Origin: Trochalopteron elliotii
Lineage: Eukaryota; Chordata; Aves; Passeriformes; Leiothrichidae
Direction: 5' to 3'
Length of the DNA: 64,000 nucleotides
NCBI GenBank assembly: GCA_024734555.1
Contig: JANPWX010020521.1
Coordinates: 679,875-743,874 of the forward strand
In this document: positions 1 to 9,013 of the stretch, in pieces
Numbering within the stretch: the stretch's first letter is position 1
Layout: each line of letters starts with the position of its first letter
The notes under the pieces: generated by a model
What the model was told of the DNA's origin: nothing
The model's database searches: none
Seen by the model: the letters and a program-made list of their open reading frames with translations, nothing else
Position numbers and translations under genes: made by a program

Positions 1-960
1 CCATGCCCTAACGCAATGCACACTTTTTGATTTGGAAACCTGACCCCAGGCAGGTGGAAAGTGTATATGCAACTGGCACAGAGGAAGCATCTAGAGGGAC
101 AAGAGCTAAGTCCATCAGCTGACAGCAAGAGCGGCACAAGTTTCCTGGGGCACTAGGATTCTTTTTGAATAGGAAGCCTAGAAAGACAGCAAATGAGGGG
201 AAGTTTTGCCCTGGTACCCACTAGACATGAAAAGTAATCTGTAATGCAAATATGGTGATGGCTTTGGGAACCAGCTCAAGGCAGCTCAATACTCCTGCCT
301 AGTGCAGCTGCTTGAGATGCAGGAATAGCTTCTGGTCTGACAAATTATCTATCTCAATGCTATAGATAACTGAAGTTGTCATCACATATTCCCTTTTCTG
401 TTTCAGCATAGCTAGCTTTTCTCTGGGCAAAGCAAGGATATGTCTGTATGTGGTGACGAGACAGGTTTAGCACTATTAGAAATTAAGCAGATGGACCATT
501 TTCAAAGGAAACATAAACTGTAACACTTGTATACTTACAGATTTGTTTCTAACACCTGTAGACACAAGTAGTTGTAGAATTATGACTATCAACTAGTAGG
601 GGGAAAAGGGACCTTTTTTTAATATGTTGCATTTTGACTAGTAAGAGTGGCTGCCCACCACTGAGAATACTGTGTGCCAGGCTTATCTGCTTGTATTTGA
701 AAGAGAGTCATATTTCTGTGGTTAAGATTTAAGATTCTAGTTTTTCCTTTTCTTGCCATTATTCAAATGATGACATATATCCTGAATGTAGGTGCAAGTC
801 ATGTTCTTGCTAGTAATAGGACAAGCACTCCTCTGATTTTGTGGTACCATCAGCACCTCTCCAACACTGCTGTATGCAATACATGACACCCCCTATACAT
901 ATCAAAAGCTTCAATGGTCCATGGTATAAAGAAGCCTTTGACACAATCTAAAATTATTCT
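1..960. other. Non-coding, A+T-rich flank
   Basis: No ORF longer than about 60 codons and no recognised repeat or RNA gene. I see nothing here beyond ordinary vertebrate intergenic or intronic sequence. It ends at the boundary of the LTR that starts at 961. Confidence 0.5.
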
Positions 961-1505
961 TGTCCTGGGTTGCAGTGTAGGATGTGCCCAAAGTATGTAT
1001 TCTGTCACCATCTTCATGAGCTGTTGAAACCAGGTGGGACAGTGTTTCCCTTGCCCACTCCCTCCGGACTATCTTCTGTTAATGGCCCCATCAATGCCTT
1101 GCCACATGATTCATAGGTAACTCCCTCTGGGAGCTATTTCTGTTTAACAGGAAATCAAAGAACCACAACATGACTTGTAGAATGATACCATCCCATTGTG
1201 AGATGCTCTGCCCAGGTGAAGGAGCCAAGCACTCCTCTGGAGTGCTCCACTGGATATAATCTGGGATTTGGGACAGCACTGGATTCCCAGTGGACAAGAG
1301 TTTCCAGACCTTTCTACACTATCACTGCTTCAAGAAGACCACCTCATCTGAACTGCTTCCACCACCCTGCTTAGGTTGTGTTCTGACTCTGTCAGTGGTC
1401 TCTTTGTATTATTGCATTTATTTTATTTTACTTCTTTTCTTTCTTCCTATTACATTGTGTTTCTGAGTTGGAGTCTCTCACTGGTTTTGCTTTCAAACCA
1501 CTACA
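961..1505 (+). mobile_element. Solo LTR of an avian endogenous retrovirus (family shared with 53250-53829)
   Basis: The segment starts TGTCCTGGGTTGC and ends AAACCACTACA, the TG...CA form of a retroviral LTR. It is flanked by ATTCT (956-960) and CTTCT (1506-1510), a probable 5-bp target-site duplication with one substitution. The first 55 bases match the opposite-strand copy that begins at 53829, including the shared string AAAGTATGTATTCT, so the 5' boundary is supported by two independent insertions. No gag, pol or env remnant is present, so this is a solo LTR left by recombination between two LTRs. The internal 68-codon ORF is not a gene. Orientation follows from the TGTCC start and from the AAACCACTACA 3' end seen in other avian LTRs. 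Confidence 0.8.
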
Positions 1506-3811
1506 CTTCTCCAGTTTAAGGACAGATCTAACCCCTTTTTCTCTTTAGGAAAGTAAGACTAACTGGACTTAGCTGTTCCTGCAAGTTTTTCTCTCAAAAG
1601 CTTGTTAATGTACTAGTATTTGTAAGTATAACTACTATACTTACAAGCAGAGCATTATTTTTAACCTCTGTGTTTTTTAACCATAGTTTTTTGTGTCTTA
1701 CTGATATATTTATAATCCTCCTTACAAACAGTAAGTGAGATTTCAGATCTCACATCTTTTACTGTATGAACAGCTCATTTAAGTGCACTGTATGACCTTG
1801 TGTTACAGAAGGCTCAGGTCCTTTGTATGGCTTCATTTTGTGGGGCAGTCTAGGCAGCATTACAACAGTGCAAAGAGGTATGTAATACAAATTGTTATTC
1901 ATATCGGGGAGAAGGACATTTTTGCTTAAGTATGTGACCTGCCCGTATCAGGTGCCGGATTTTACTCCTTTAGGATTTTGCCAAAAAATCTGAAAGGCTT
2001 TTCTTGTAATCAGGGAGAAAGTGAAACTGTTGATGCTTGTCTCAGGTCACTCCTGTGTTACCGATCTGCAATTAAGCATGAGAACTTTTCTCTGGGCTAC
2101 TGAGGCAATGGAAGACTATCCAGCTGACTGACTTAACTGCTTTGGAATTAGGATCCTGCAATGGTCTGAGACAAATTTAGTACAACGTTAGGCAGAAACA
2201 CTCACACCTGAACACTTCTGTGGTGCACGCGGATTGGGAGCATCAGTCAAAGTTTGTAAGAGAAGCCCTTTCACTGAGACACAAAATGCAAAAAGGGCCC
2301 CCTTGCTACATAAACTCCTCCTCAGAGAGAGGTCAACGTGCATCTCAATTCAATCTTAGCTCTACACTTAGTCAATGCTTTATGCGTAAATGATCATACA
2401 GCTGTAATACAACTATTATATTGATCTGTCCAATATAATTAAGGGTGGCAAACCATAATTTATTTTAAAATATTACAATAATGCTAGTTATTAGACAATA
2501 AATACTTCCATCAGAATTACTTACCACATAGTATGGTAGCTATAACTACTATTGTAATGCACTATTGTTGAAGCACTGATACAGCACTAAGGCTAGCAAA
2601 ACCCACTCTTCACTAGAGATTGGTGTTACTCACTCATATGAACTACCATGGATAAAATCTCTTTCACTCAGCCTCCAGGATTAGCCTCGAGGTGCACCCA
2701 CACTCAAGGGAAGGATTTTCACACACCTTAGGGGGGTATGCTAGAAGTCTTCACTGTGAAAACTTCATGCTGGTTTTACAGCATGACATAACTGACTGTC
2801 AGTCATAGAGATTTTTAGACTATGTGTTGCCAGGCTTATTCAGCAAAATATGCTTTTTTTCTTTTTTTTTTCTTTTTTTTTCCCCCCAGAGAAGGCTGTA
2901 ATCAGCTCTTTGGTTTTTTCTCTTCAACATTTCCTACTCTCCATATCAGTGCCTAGCATTGCCTTGCACTGGGTCTGAAAGTTGCTCAAGGAGACCTCAG
3001 CGTCAGCAGATCCTCTTTGTTCACTCTGGTCACTGATAAGCAGACCCTACTTGCTCAGTCACTGAACAGCAAGCCCTCGTTGCTGAGTTCATAACTGACA
3101 GCATGTAAATATTACTAAGTTCAAGCTGCTGTATCTGGGCTTAGGCAGACTATCCTGCTACAGGCTGACATTTAGAAAGCTTTCTCGAGGTAGAAGTTAA
3201 ACTGATTTTTAAAGTATTATGAGCTTCTTATCCCACTTTTACGGGACTGATTACACTACATTTTCAACACTGTGCCTGCCATACCTCATTAGAACTTTCC
3301 TTCATCTCCTCCTTTGTGTTATGCATTGGATACCTCTGAATGCCAGGCTGTATGCAGCAGAACAACCTTCCCAGCACAACTAACCAGCCAGATCGTTGTT
3401 ATGATGATGAACTTTTTAGGGTATCATCTAGTACCTCTGGATTTCGTGTGCATATCTTGTGTGCAGATATATAGAATGCTGAGCCTGAAACAGTATCCAT
3501 CCCACAGAATCTACCAGGATTCACCCTGTGGTTCCTCCAGTGCAGCAAACGGCATCCATAAGTGCAGTGCAACAGGAAGCTCCTGAATGTTCTTGACAGT
3601 ATAAACACTCTTGTCTGTGTTATCTAAGAAAGCAACCAGTTTCTTGTACACTGGGGGGGGAAAAAGTTCTGGCAGACTTCAGAACATTCAGAAAACATGC
3701 ATTTATTGCTCTGTTTCTGCTAGGTGGGACACTTCTGTAGCTGAGCAGGGGTGAGGAAGTGAGTTTTACCTACATCAGAATACTGGTTTTGCACTAGAGA
3801 AATATGTAGGC
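1506..3811. other. Non-coding stretch with a small hairpin and a pyrimidine run
   Basis: No convincing gene; the longest ORFs (about 90 codons near 3314-3608) overlap each other on opposite strands and look fortuitous. It contains a perfect 11-bp inverted repeat at 1620-1646 and a T-rich run with a C6 tail at about 2855-2887. The remainder is A+T-rich single-copy DNA. Confidence 0.5.
1620..1646. repeat. Perfect inverted repeat, 11-bp arms, 5-nt loop
   Basis: TTGTAAGTATA (1620-1630) is followed by ACTAC and then by its exact reverse complement TATACTTACAA (1636-1646). It lies about 115 bp beyond the 3' end of the LTR at 961-1505. The stem is A+T-rich, and no function can be assigned. Confidence 0.75.
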
Positions 3812-4530
3812 AGTGTAGACAAACCTGACCTACCAGTACCATATTCACAAATGATCCTTAAATAATCTATGTGCTGAGACCAACTAACTGCTAGGAGTGC
3901 TTTATACATGGAGTGTGTACGTGTATATATATATGTGTATGTGTCTATACAGATATGTACGTATCTACATATGTGGGTATATAGGAATAAAGGTGTATAT
4001 AGGTGTGTATGTATAGGGGGGGTGTGTATATATGTAGGTCATTATCAGTATATATGATACATAGGTACAGATATATACGGATATAGATAGGCCATTACAG
4101 CCCTACAGATGCATATATACATATAGTCATTACCAGTATATATTTTACGTCTAAACGTGTAGGCCATTACAGCCCTACAAATCCATATATACATATAGTC
4201 ATTACCAGTATATATTTTACGTCTAAACGTGTAGGCCATTACAGCCCTACAAAACACGACACATTTGTTCAAAGTGTAGACAAATTTGACATAATTGACA
4301 CTGCCATATTCACAAACAATCCTTAAATAATCAATGTCCTGTAACTAACTAACTCCTAGGGGTGCATTATACACGTGGATATAGATATAGATATAGGTAT
4401 ATATGTGTATGTATATATAAATATATACACGTGTCTATATGTGTGCATATATAAATATAGGTGTATATACAAAAGTACACGTAGCTGTGTATATATATCT
4501 ATATATATATGTGTTCTTATCCATTAAAAT
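3812..4530. repeat. Nested tandem duplication: about 461-bp unit holding a 72-bp tandem repeat and TA/TG microsatellite
   Basis: The about 100-bp sequence at 3812-3912 (beginning AGTGTAGACAAA) recurs in diverged form at 4273-4380, an offset of 461 bp. Each copy is followed by a TATA/TGTA-rich tract (3913-4085 and 4381-4520). Within the first unit, a 72-bp block containing GGCCATTACAGCCCTACA repeats with an exact 72-bp period: GGCC starts at 4090, 4162 and 4234, with the last copy partial. Because 72 is divisible by three, the block gives a repetitive 75-codon minus-strand ORF (4045-4272) that should not be taken as a gene. The structure fits replication slippage plus unequal exchange. It lies immediately downstream of the repeat-protein gene. 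Confidence 0.85.
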
Positions 4531-4559
4531 CCTACAGAATGGGAAGATACAAAAAAGTG

Positions 4560-4975
4560 GGGAAACCCACTAATGTCATACTCTGCTGTTTCCAGCAAAG
4601 GTGGGTCATGGACTGTGGGGCTATGTGGAGCAGATGCCAGGCTCTCTACCTCTGCCTGCTCTTGCCTCATCCTTGATTCCTTCCTGCTTTGGTGGTTCTT
4701 TTGGCTTTCCAAATGGTTCCTGGACCATAAGCACAGCCTTCTTAACCACCTCTGTCATTGTAGTCCAGGAATACCGGAGCATCAGCTGTCTGACTGTGCA
4801 TGGTATCTCCTGGGCTCTCTGCCCCTTCTGCTTATGCTGGCATGTACTGGGCTGTGTCCAGGAGAACCAGGCCATCAGCTCAGGGGCTGTGCAGGACATA
4901 GGCACAGCTCTCTGTCTGCTACTTTGCCTTTTGCTCCCATCTTCTTGTCTACACTTTACTCCTGCTCCAACAGTT
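4560..4975 (-). pseudogene. Decayed continuation of the repeat-protein modules downstream of its stop codon
   Basis: Reading on past the stop of the 986-codon ORF in the same frame, module sequences continue but carry further stops. One piece reads HSP, stop, ADGLVLLDT and another AEGAESPGDTMHSQTADAP then FLDYND; both match intact modules around residues 537-550 and 592-616 of the ORF. After FLDYND a small deletion shifts the frame and the module resumes as TEVVKKAVLMVQEPF (about 4710-4755). A last diverged piece, HSPTVHDPPLLETAEYD, lies at about 4575-4630. The DNA motif GGACCAYAAGCACAGC marks each unit: it starts at 6043, 5521 and 4999 (522 bp apart) and then at 4722, only 277 bp further on. 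This shows that the last unit is shortened and out of frame. An alternative is that this is simply 3' UTR of the expressed gene. Confidence 0.75.
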
Positions 4976-7936
4976 CTACTGTCTCCTAAAGGGTCTCTGG
5001 ACCACAAGCACAGCCTTCTTAAACATGTCTGTATGCATGTGGTCAGCTGCATTCAAGAAGACTGGCTCATCAGCTGAGGGACGGAGGGTCTCATGTGCAT
5101 GACTCTCAGATCCTGCAGAAGTGGGTGTTAGTGCAGAAGACACATCCCCACTGTGTTCCACATGCTGTTGTCCCACAGTCTGCTGGCTGGATGCATGCAT
5201 CCTGAGTGCAGCCTTGTCCTGGATATCTCTCAGGATACGCTGGGCTGTGTCCCGCACATCCGTGGCATCAGCTGTCGGCTGCTTCTTCTCCTTCTCTGCG
5301 ATGTTGGAGGTGGCAGCAGAGGCTAAACGCAGAGCCTTCAGTACTCTCCAGACCCCCATGGCTCGCGAGACAGCCCTCAGCCATCTCACTTGAGCCAGTG
5401 TGTCAACGACTGCAGGTGCAGGAAGGCTTTCGGTACTGTCTGTAGGTCTTCCTGCTGCTGTTGTGTCCTCTGTGCCTAGTTCCTGCTCCAGCTGCTCCTC
5501 TTGATATTCAAAGGGTTTCTGGACCACAAGCACAGCCTTCTTGACCACCTCAGCCTGGATGTAGTCATTGTAGTCCAGGAATTCCAGAGCATCCGTTCTG
5601 GGACTGTGGGTCTGGTATGCTCGCTTCTCTGGCCCTGCTGCAGTGGGTGTTACTGCTGATGATACATCCCCACTGTGTTCCACGTCCTGCTGTTCCTCAT
5701 TCTGCTGGCTTGATGCACGCATCCCAAGTACAGCCTCGTGCTGGGCTTTTCTCCTGATACTCTGGGTTGTGTCCAGCACATTCGTGGCATCAGCTGTTGG
5801 CTGCTTCTTCTCCTCCTCTCCTGTGTCATAGGTGGCAGCAGAGGCTAAGCGCAGAGCCCGCAGTACTCTCCAGACCCCCAGTGCTCGTGAGGAAAGGTTC
5901 ACCCATCTCAGCCGAGCCAGTGTGTTGATAACTGCAGGTGCAGGAAGGCTGTAGGCACGGTCTGCAAGTCCTTCTGCTCCTGTTGTTACCTCTGTGCTGA
6001 ATGCCTGGTCCTGCTGCTCCTCTGGGTATTCAAAGGGTTTCTGGACCATAAGCACAGCATCCTTGACCACCTCCGTCTGGATATGGGCGTTGTAGTCCAG
6101 GCATACTGGAGCATCAGCTGTTTGACTGTGCACAGGATGTCTGGGGCTCTCTGCCCCTTCTACTGGGGCCGTTACTCTCCTGCCCTCAGCAGTGCCTTGT
6201 TCTGGGTCCTCCCGTTCATCCTTGTGCTCCTGAGATCCCTGAGTCACAATTACAGCTTTACTCAGGAGCTCGTCTCTCCTGGATGGGGCTGTGTCCGGGA
6301 GAGCCAGCCCATCAGCTGTGGGGCTGTGCAGGCCATGTGCCAGCCTCACTGCCCCTGCTGCTCTGGCTCTTACTGCCAGAGTTGCATCTGTGCTGCATTC
6401 CTGCTCTTCCGTCTGCTTGAGTCCCTGGATCACAGCTGTAGCCTTGCTCAGGACCTCACTGCTGATATGCTGGTCTGTGTCCGGCAGATTCTGTGCACAA
6501 GCTGTGGGCTGCTGCTGTTGCTGCTTTCCTCTCCTGTGCGTTGCAGTGAAGGCCCTGGGCAGAGCCCTCGGGGCACTCTTGAAGACGGACGTCCGTCTCT
6601 CTCGAGCCAGGGCATCGATGACTGTGGGCAAAGGAGATCTGAAGGCAGGTCCTGCAGGTATTCCTGCTTCTGTTGCTTCCTTCATGCTCAGTTGCAGCTC
6701 TGGCTCTGCTTCTACCAGCTGCTGGCCAGGACCCTGTTTCACAGGCTGCTCCTTGTCCAGGCCCTCAGCCCTGCCGGACCGGGCTGGCTCTGGCAGAAGC
6801 TCTTTGCAGCCTGTGGGGTGCTGTCTCTCTTGCCCTCGTTTGCCTTGGGCGGCAAGTAAGGCCTTCTGTAGAATGCTCAGGGCTTTCTTGCGCCACACCT
6901 GGCTCTCTTCAACCAGGGCCTCCAGGAAGGCAGAGAAAGGGATGGTGTAGGTGAGGGCCTGGCCTGGGTCTTGGCCAGCTGCTGCCTGCTCCCCTGCCAG
7001 AGAGGGCTCTTCCTGAACTACTGAAGTGACAATGGCTGTGCGGCCTTCTCCTTCCTGCTCTTCATATGGAGGACATTCCTTCTCCTGAGATGCTTCTAGT
7101 CTGCCACTCTCTATTGCTCCCTCATCTGTGGGACAGCTGGGAACCTCCTTGGGATCAGGGTGGGAGTCTTTGTTGTCCTGCGGGGCCAAGGAATTGACAG
7201 GGGGATGGACAGAAGATGACCCAATGTCATCTGTCCCTTGGCACAGCTCAGTGCCTCTTGCACCTTCCCATTCCTCTTCCTTGGATGGCTCAACATCAAG
7301 GGCATCTTCCCACTCCTCTTCCTCAGACAGTTCTGGACCGCTGGCATCTTCACACTCCTGCTCCTTGGCCCAGGCCGCTGGCTCATGGCCTGCAGCTTGG
7401 GCTCCCGGGCGCTCCAGCAGCACCTGGTGGTTCATGGTGCCCTCAGTGAACCTCCCAAACGTCACCTGTGGCTGCCGTGCTGCGGCGTAGCCCATCGGCC
7501 ATGGCAGGCTTGTGGTCCTGCCCTGTCCGGTCTCAGGCCATCCCATACTGTCATTGGCACTCACTTGCCCAGGTGTGTCACTGAGAGCCCCAGGGCATCT
7601 CAGGGAGGAATCCCGTCCTTGACCCTGTGGCTCTCTGTCCTCCAGGCCATCCTGCTGCTGCGGCAAGCGGTGGGCCCAGAAGCTCCTGTCCGCCTCCTCT
7701 GAAGGCCTCCTCTTGAAGGACACGATGACCTCCTTCAAAACAAGCCTGTGTCTCTTGTGCCCCCACAGCCACGAAGGGCTTTGGTGGCACTCGACATGCA
7801 CCGACAGCCCTGCTTGCTCCTGCTGTGGTGCTTCTTGCTGGTGGCCTGTCCCTGCATCTGCATCCCTGCTCGGGGAAGCTGATACAGACACGCGGCCTGC
7901 CTGGGCCGGCACTGTTGCCGTCCACTCCTCCTCCAT
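4976..7936 (-). CDS. Uncharacterised intronless repeat protein, 986 aa
   Basis: I do not recognise the family. The single ORF runs from an ATG at 7934-7936 in strong initiation context (G at -3, G at +4) to TAG at 4976-4978. Its G+C content is clearly above the A+T-rich surroundings. Residues 1-190 are polar without an obvious domain. Residues 195-230 are acidic, with about 14-residue mini-repeats ending SEEEEW and SKEEEW. From residue 330, two modules alternate. Module A (about 50-60 aa) occurs at 332-382, 434-486, 663-722 and 837-896; the later copies share PAPAV, TLA, GVWRVL, ALRLASAAT and KKQPTADAT. Module B (about 35 aa, predicted amphipathic helix, of the form TAD-x5-LD-x6-EVVxKAVxVxQ) occurs about seven times. 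VQKPFEY recurs at 631 and 805 and VQRPF at 979, exactly 174 residues apart. There is no clear signal peptide, membrane segment or catalytic motif. Helical modules suggest a scaffold or structural role, which is inference. The C-terminus appears truncated by the stop within a module. Confidence 0.8.
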   Translation of the reverse strand: MEEEWTATVPAQAGRVSVSASPSRDADAGTGHQQEAPQQEQAGLSVHVECHQSPSWLWGHKRHRLVLKEVIVSFKRRPSEEADRSFWAHRLPQQQDGLEDREPQGQGRDSSLRCPGALSDTPGQVSANDSMGWPETGQGRTTSLPWPMGYAAARQPQVTFGRFTEGTMNHQVLLERPGAQAAGHEPAAWAKEQECEDASGPELSEEEEWEDALDVEPSKEEEWEGARGTELCQGTDDIGSSSVHPPVNSLAPQDNKDSHPDPKEVPSCPTDEGAIESGRLEASQEKECPPYEEQEGEGRTAIVTSVVQEEPSLAGEQAAAGQDPGQALTYTIPFSAFLEALVEESQVWRKKALSILQKALLAAQGKRGQERQHPTGCKELLPEPARSGRAEGLDKEQPVKQGPGQQLVEAEPELQLSMKEATEAGIPAGPAFRSPLPTVIDALARERRTSVFKSAPRALPRAFTATHRRGKQQQQQPTACAQNLPDTDQHISSEVLSKATAVIQGLKQTEEQECSTDATLAVRARAAGAVRLAHGLHSPTADGLALPDTAPSRRDELLSKAVIVTQGSQEHKDEREDPEQGTAEGRRVTAPVEGAESPRHPVHSQTADAPVCLDYNAHIQTEVVKDAVLMVQKPFEYPEEQQDQAFSTEVTTGAEGLADRAYSLPAPAVINTLARLRWVNLSSRALGVWRVLRALRLASAATYDTGEEEKKQPTADATNVLDTTQSIRRKAQHEAVLGMRASSQQNEEQQDVEHSGDVSSAVTPTAAGPEKRAYQTHSPRTDALEFLDYNDYIQAEVVKKAVLVVQKPFEYQEEQLEQELGTEDTTAAGRPTDSTESLPAPAVVDTLAQVRWLRAVSRAMGVWRVLKALRLASAATSNIAEKEKKQPTADATDVRDTAQRILRDIQDKAALRMHASSQQTVGQQHVEHSGDVSSALTPTSAGSESHAHETLRPSADEPVFLNAADHMHTDMFKKAVLVVQRPFRRQ

Positions 7937-8022
7937 TGCTGGCCTGTGGCGTCGTCTGCCGCAGACCTGTCACTGTCACCCTGGAGAGCTGCTGCCTGAC
8001 CAGAGAGCTGCTCTCCTTGGAC
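7937..8022 (-). other. Predicted 5' untranslated leader of the repeat-protein gene
   Basis: If transcription starts 25-30 bp downstream of the TATA-like box at 8047-8054, the leader runs from about 8022 to the ATG at 7936, about 85 nt. No splice is needed to join promoter and ORF. The start position is inferred from box spacing only. Confidence 0.45.
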
Positions 8023-8046
8023 TGAGCGCTCCAGGGCTCTCTGCTC

Positions 8047-8145
8047 CTTAAATACCCTTCCTGTCAGGGCGGGGCCCCGCATCACAATGGCCTCTGCTTA
8101 TTATGGCCCACGGCATCACAGCACATAGGGCCGCTGTCACACGTG
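8047..8145 (-). promoter_or_regulatory. Compact TATA-type promoter of the repeat-protein gene
   Basis: Read on the minus strand, a TATA-like TATTTAAG (8047-8054) lies 111 bp upstream of the ATG. Just upstream is a GC box (plus strand GGGCGGGG, 8067-8074) overlapping the palindrome GGGGCCCC (8071-8078). Further upstream is a canonical E-box, CACGTG (8140-8145). The order E-box, GC box, TATA box, short leader, strong ATG is coherent and points the same way as the ORF, which argues that the gene is or recently was transcribed. TATA promoters often mark tissue-restricted genes; which tissue cannot be read from the sequence. Confidence 0.6.
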
Positions 8146-8680
8146 GCTGCTGTCAGACACGGCCCACGCCCACCTTTGCCTTTCTGTTCTGTAATGTGGT
8201 CTTAGGAAAGACAATGAAGAGTTAAACGGCATGTGAACAAGCTGAGATGAAACATACAGCTTTTGTACCTTCTGCATTTCTACTTTGCTACCTGTTGGCT
8301 CAGCAAGAAGGACCCAAGTTATTAACAGTCCAGAAGTATCAGAAAGGTTGAAGAGGAAGGAGATGCTGTTATTGTTGGACATGCTTGTCCAACAAACATT
8401 CCTCAGCTATGAGCAGCAGACAAAATTACTTTTATTTCGGAAGCGAGACATCCTCAGGCAGGGTTTTAGGCCATGAATCTATAATGAGCACGCATCTTGT
8501 GCTCCTGCCTGTCCTGGTTTAGGGCAAATTTGGGAGGAAATCTCCGAATGGGGTTCCTCTGAAAAGCAAATCCAAACATCCCCTCCCCCCAGCAGGTCCG
8601 GGGAAAGAACTCCCTCAAAGAAGAGTGGAAAAAACCCTATTTATTTAACAAACAAAATGCCCACCAACATAAAGAATGAA

Positions 8681-8714
8681 TAATAATAATAATAACAATA
8701 ACAATAATAATAAT
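8681..8714. repeat. AAT/AAC trinucleotide microsatellite
   Basis: Repeated TAA/AAT units with a few ACA interruptions, lying inside the LTR at 8510-9142. Confidence 0.9.
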
Positions 8715-8922
8715 ATGAAACAATAAAACCTCTCGCTGCTCCGAAGAGAGATGGCAAAACTGAGAGTCCGTGCCAGGAGTCTGTTTATCAGTCCCTTCAG
8801 TGCTGGAAAATGCCGAGTCCCGGCCCGGTGAGCCACGGGTGCAAGATCCCAGTGCTCCTCTGGGTTTTTCAGTCCAGAGCAGATTTAAACAGTCCCAAAG
8901 AAAAATAAAATAGTAAAAAAAA

Positions 8923-9013
8923 NNNNNNNNNNNNNNNNNNNNNNNNNNNNNNNNNNNNNNNNNNNNNNNNNNNNNNNNNNNNNNNNNNNNNNNNNNNNNN
9001 NNNNNNNNNNNNN
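8923..9013. other. Assembly gap (91 N)
   Basis: 91 unknown bases. The gap lies inside an LTR bounded by clean target-site duplications, so only LTR sequence is likely missing; the true length may differ. Confidence 0.99.

Noticed and set aside
4045..4272. Repetitive 75-codon minus-strand ORF
   Set aside because: It is produced by the 72-bp tandem repeat, whose length is divisible by three. There is no promoter and no match to any protein type.
6083..6859. Plus-strand ORF of 258 codons (and others at 6291-6950 and 7238-7702) opposite the repeat-protein gene
   Set aside because: These are shadows of the G+C-rich minus-strand ORF. They are cysteine- and serine-rich in the way antisense frames often are, and lack the promoter and module logic of the minus-strand frame.
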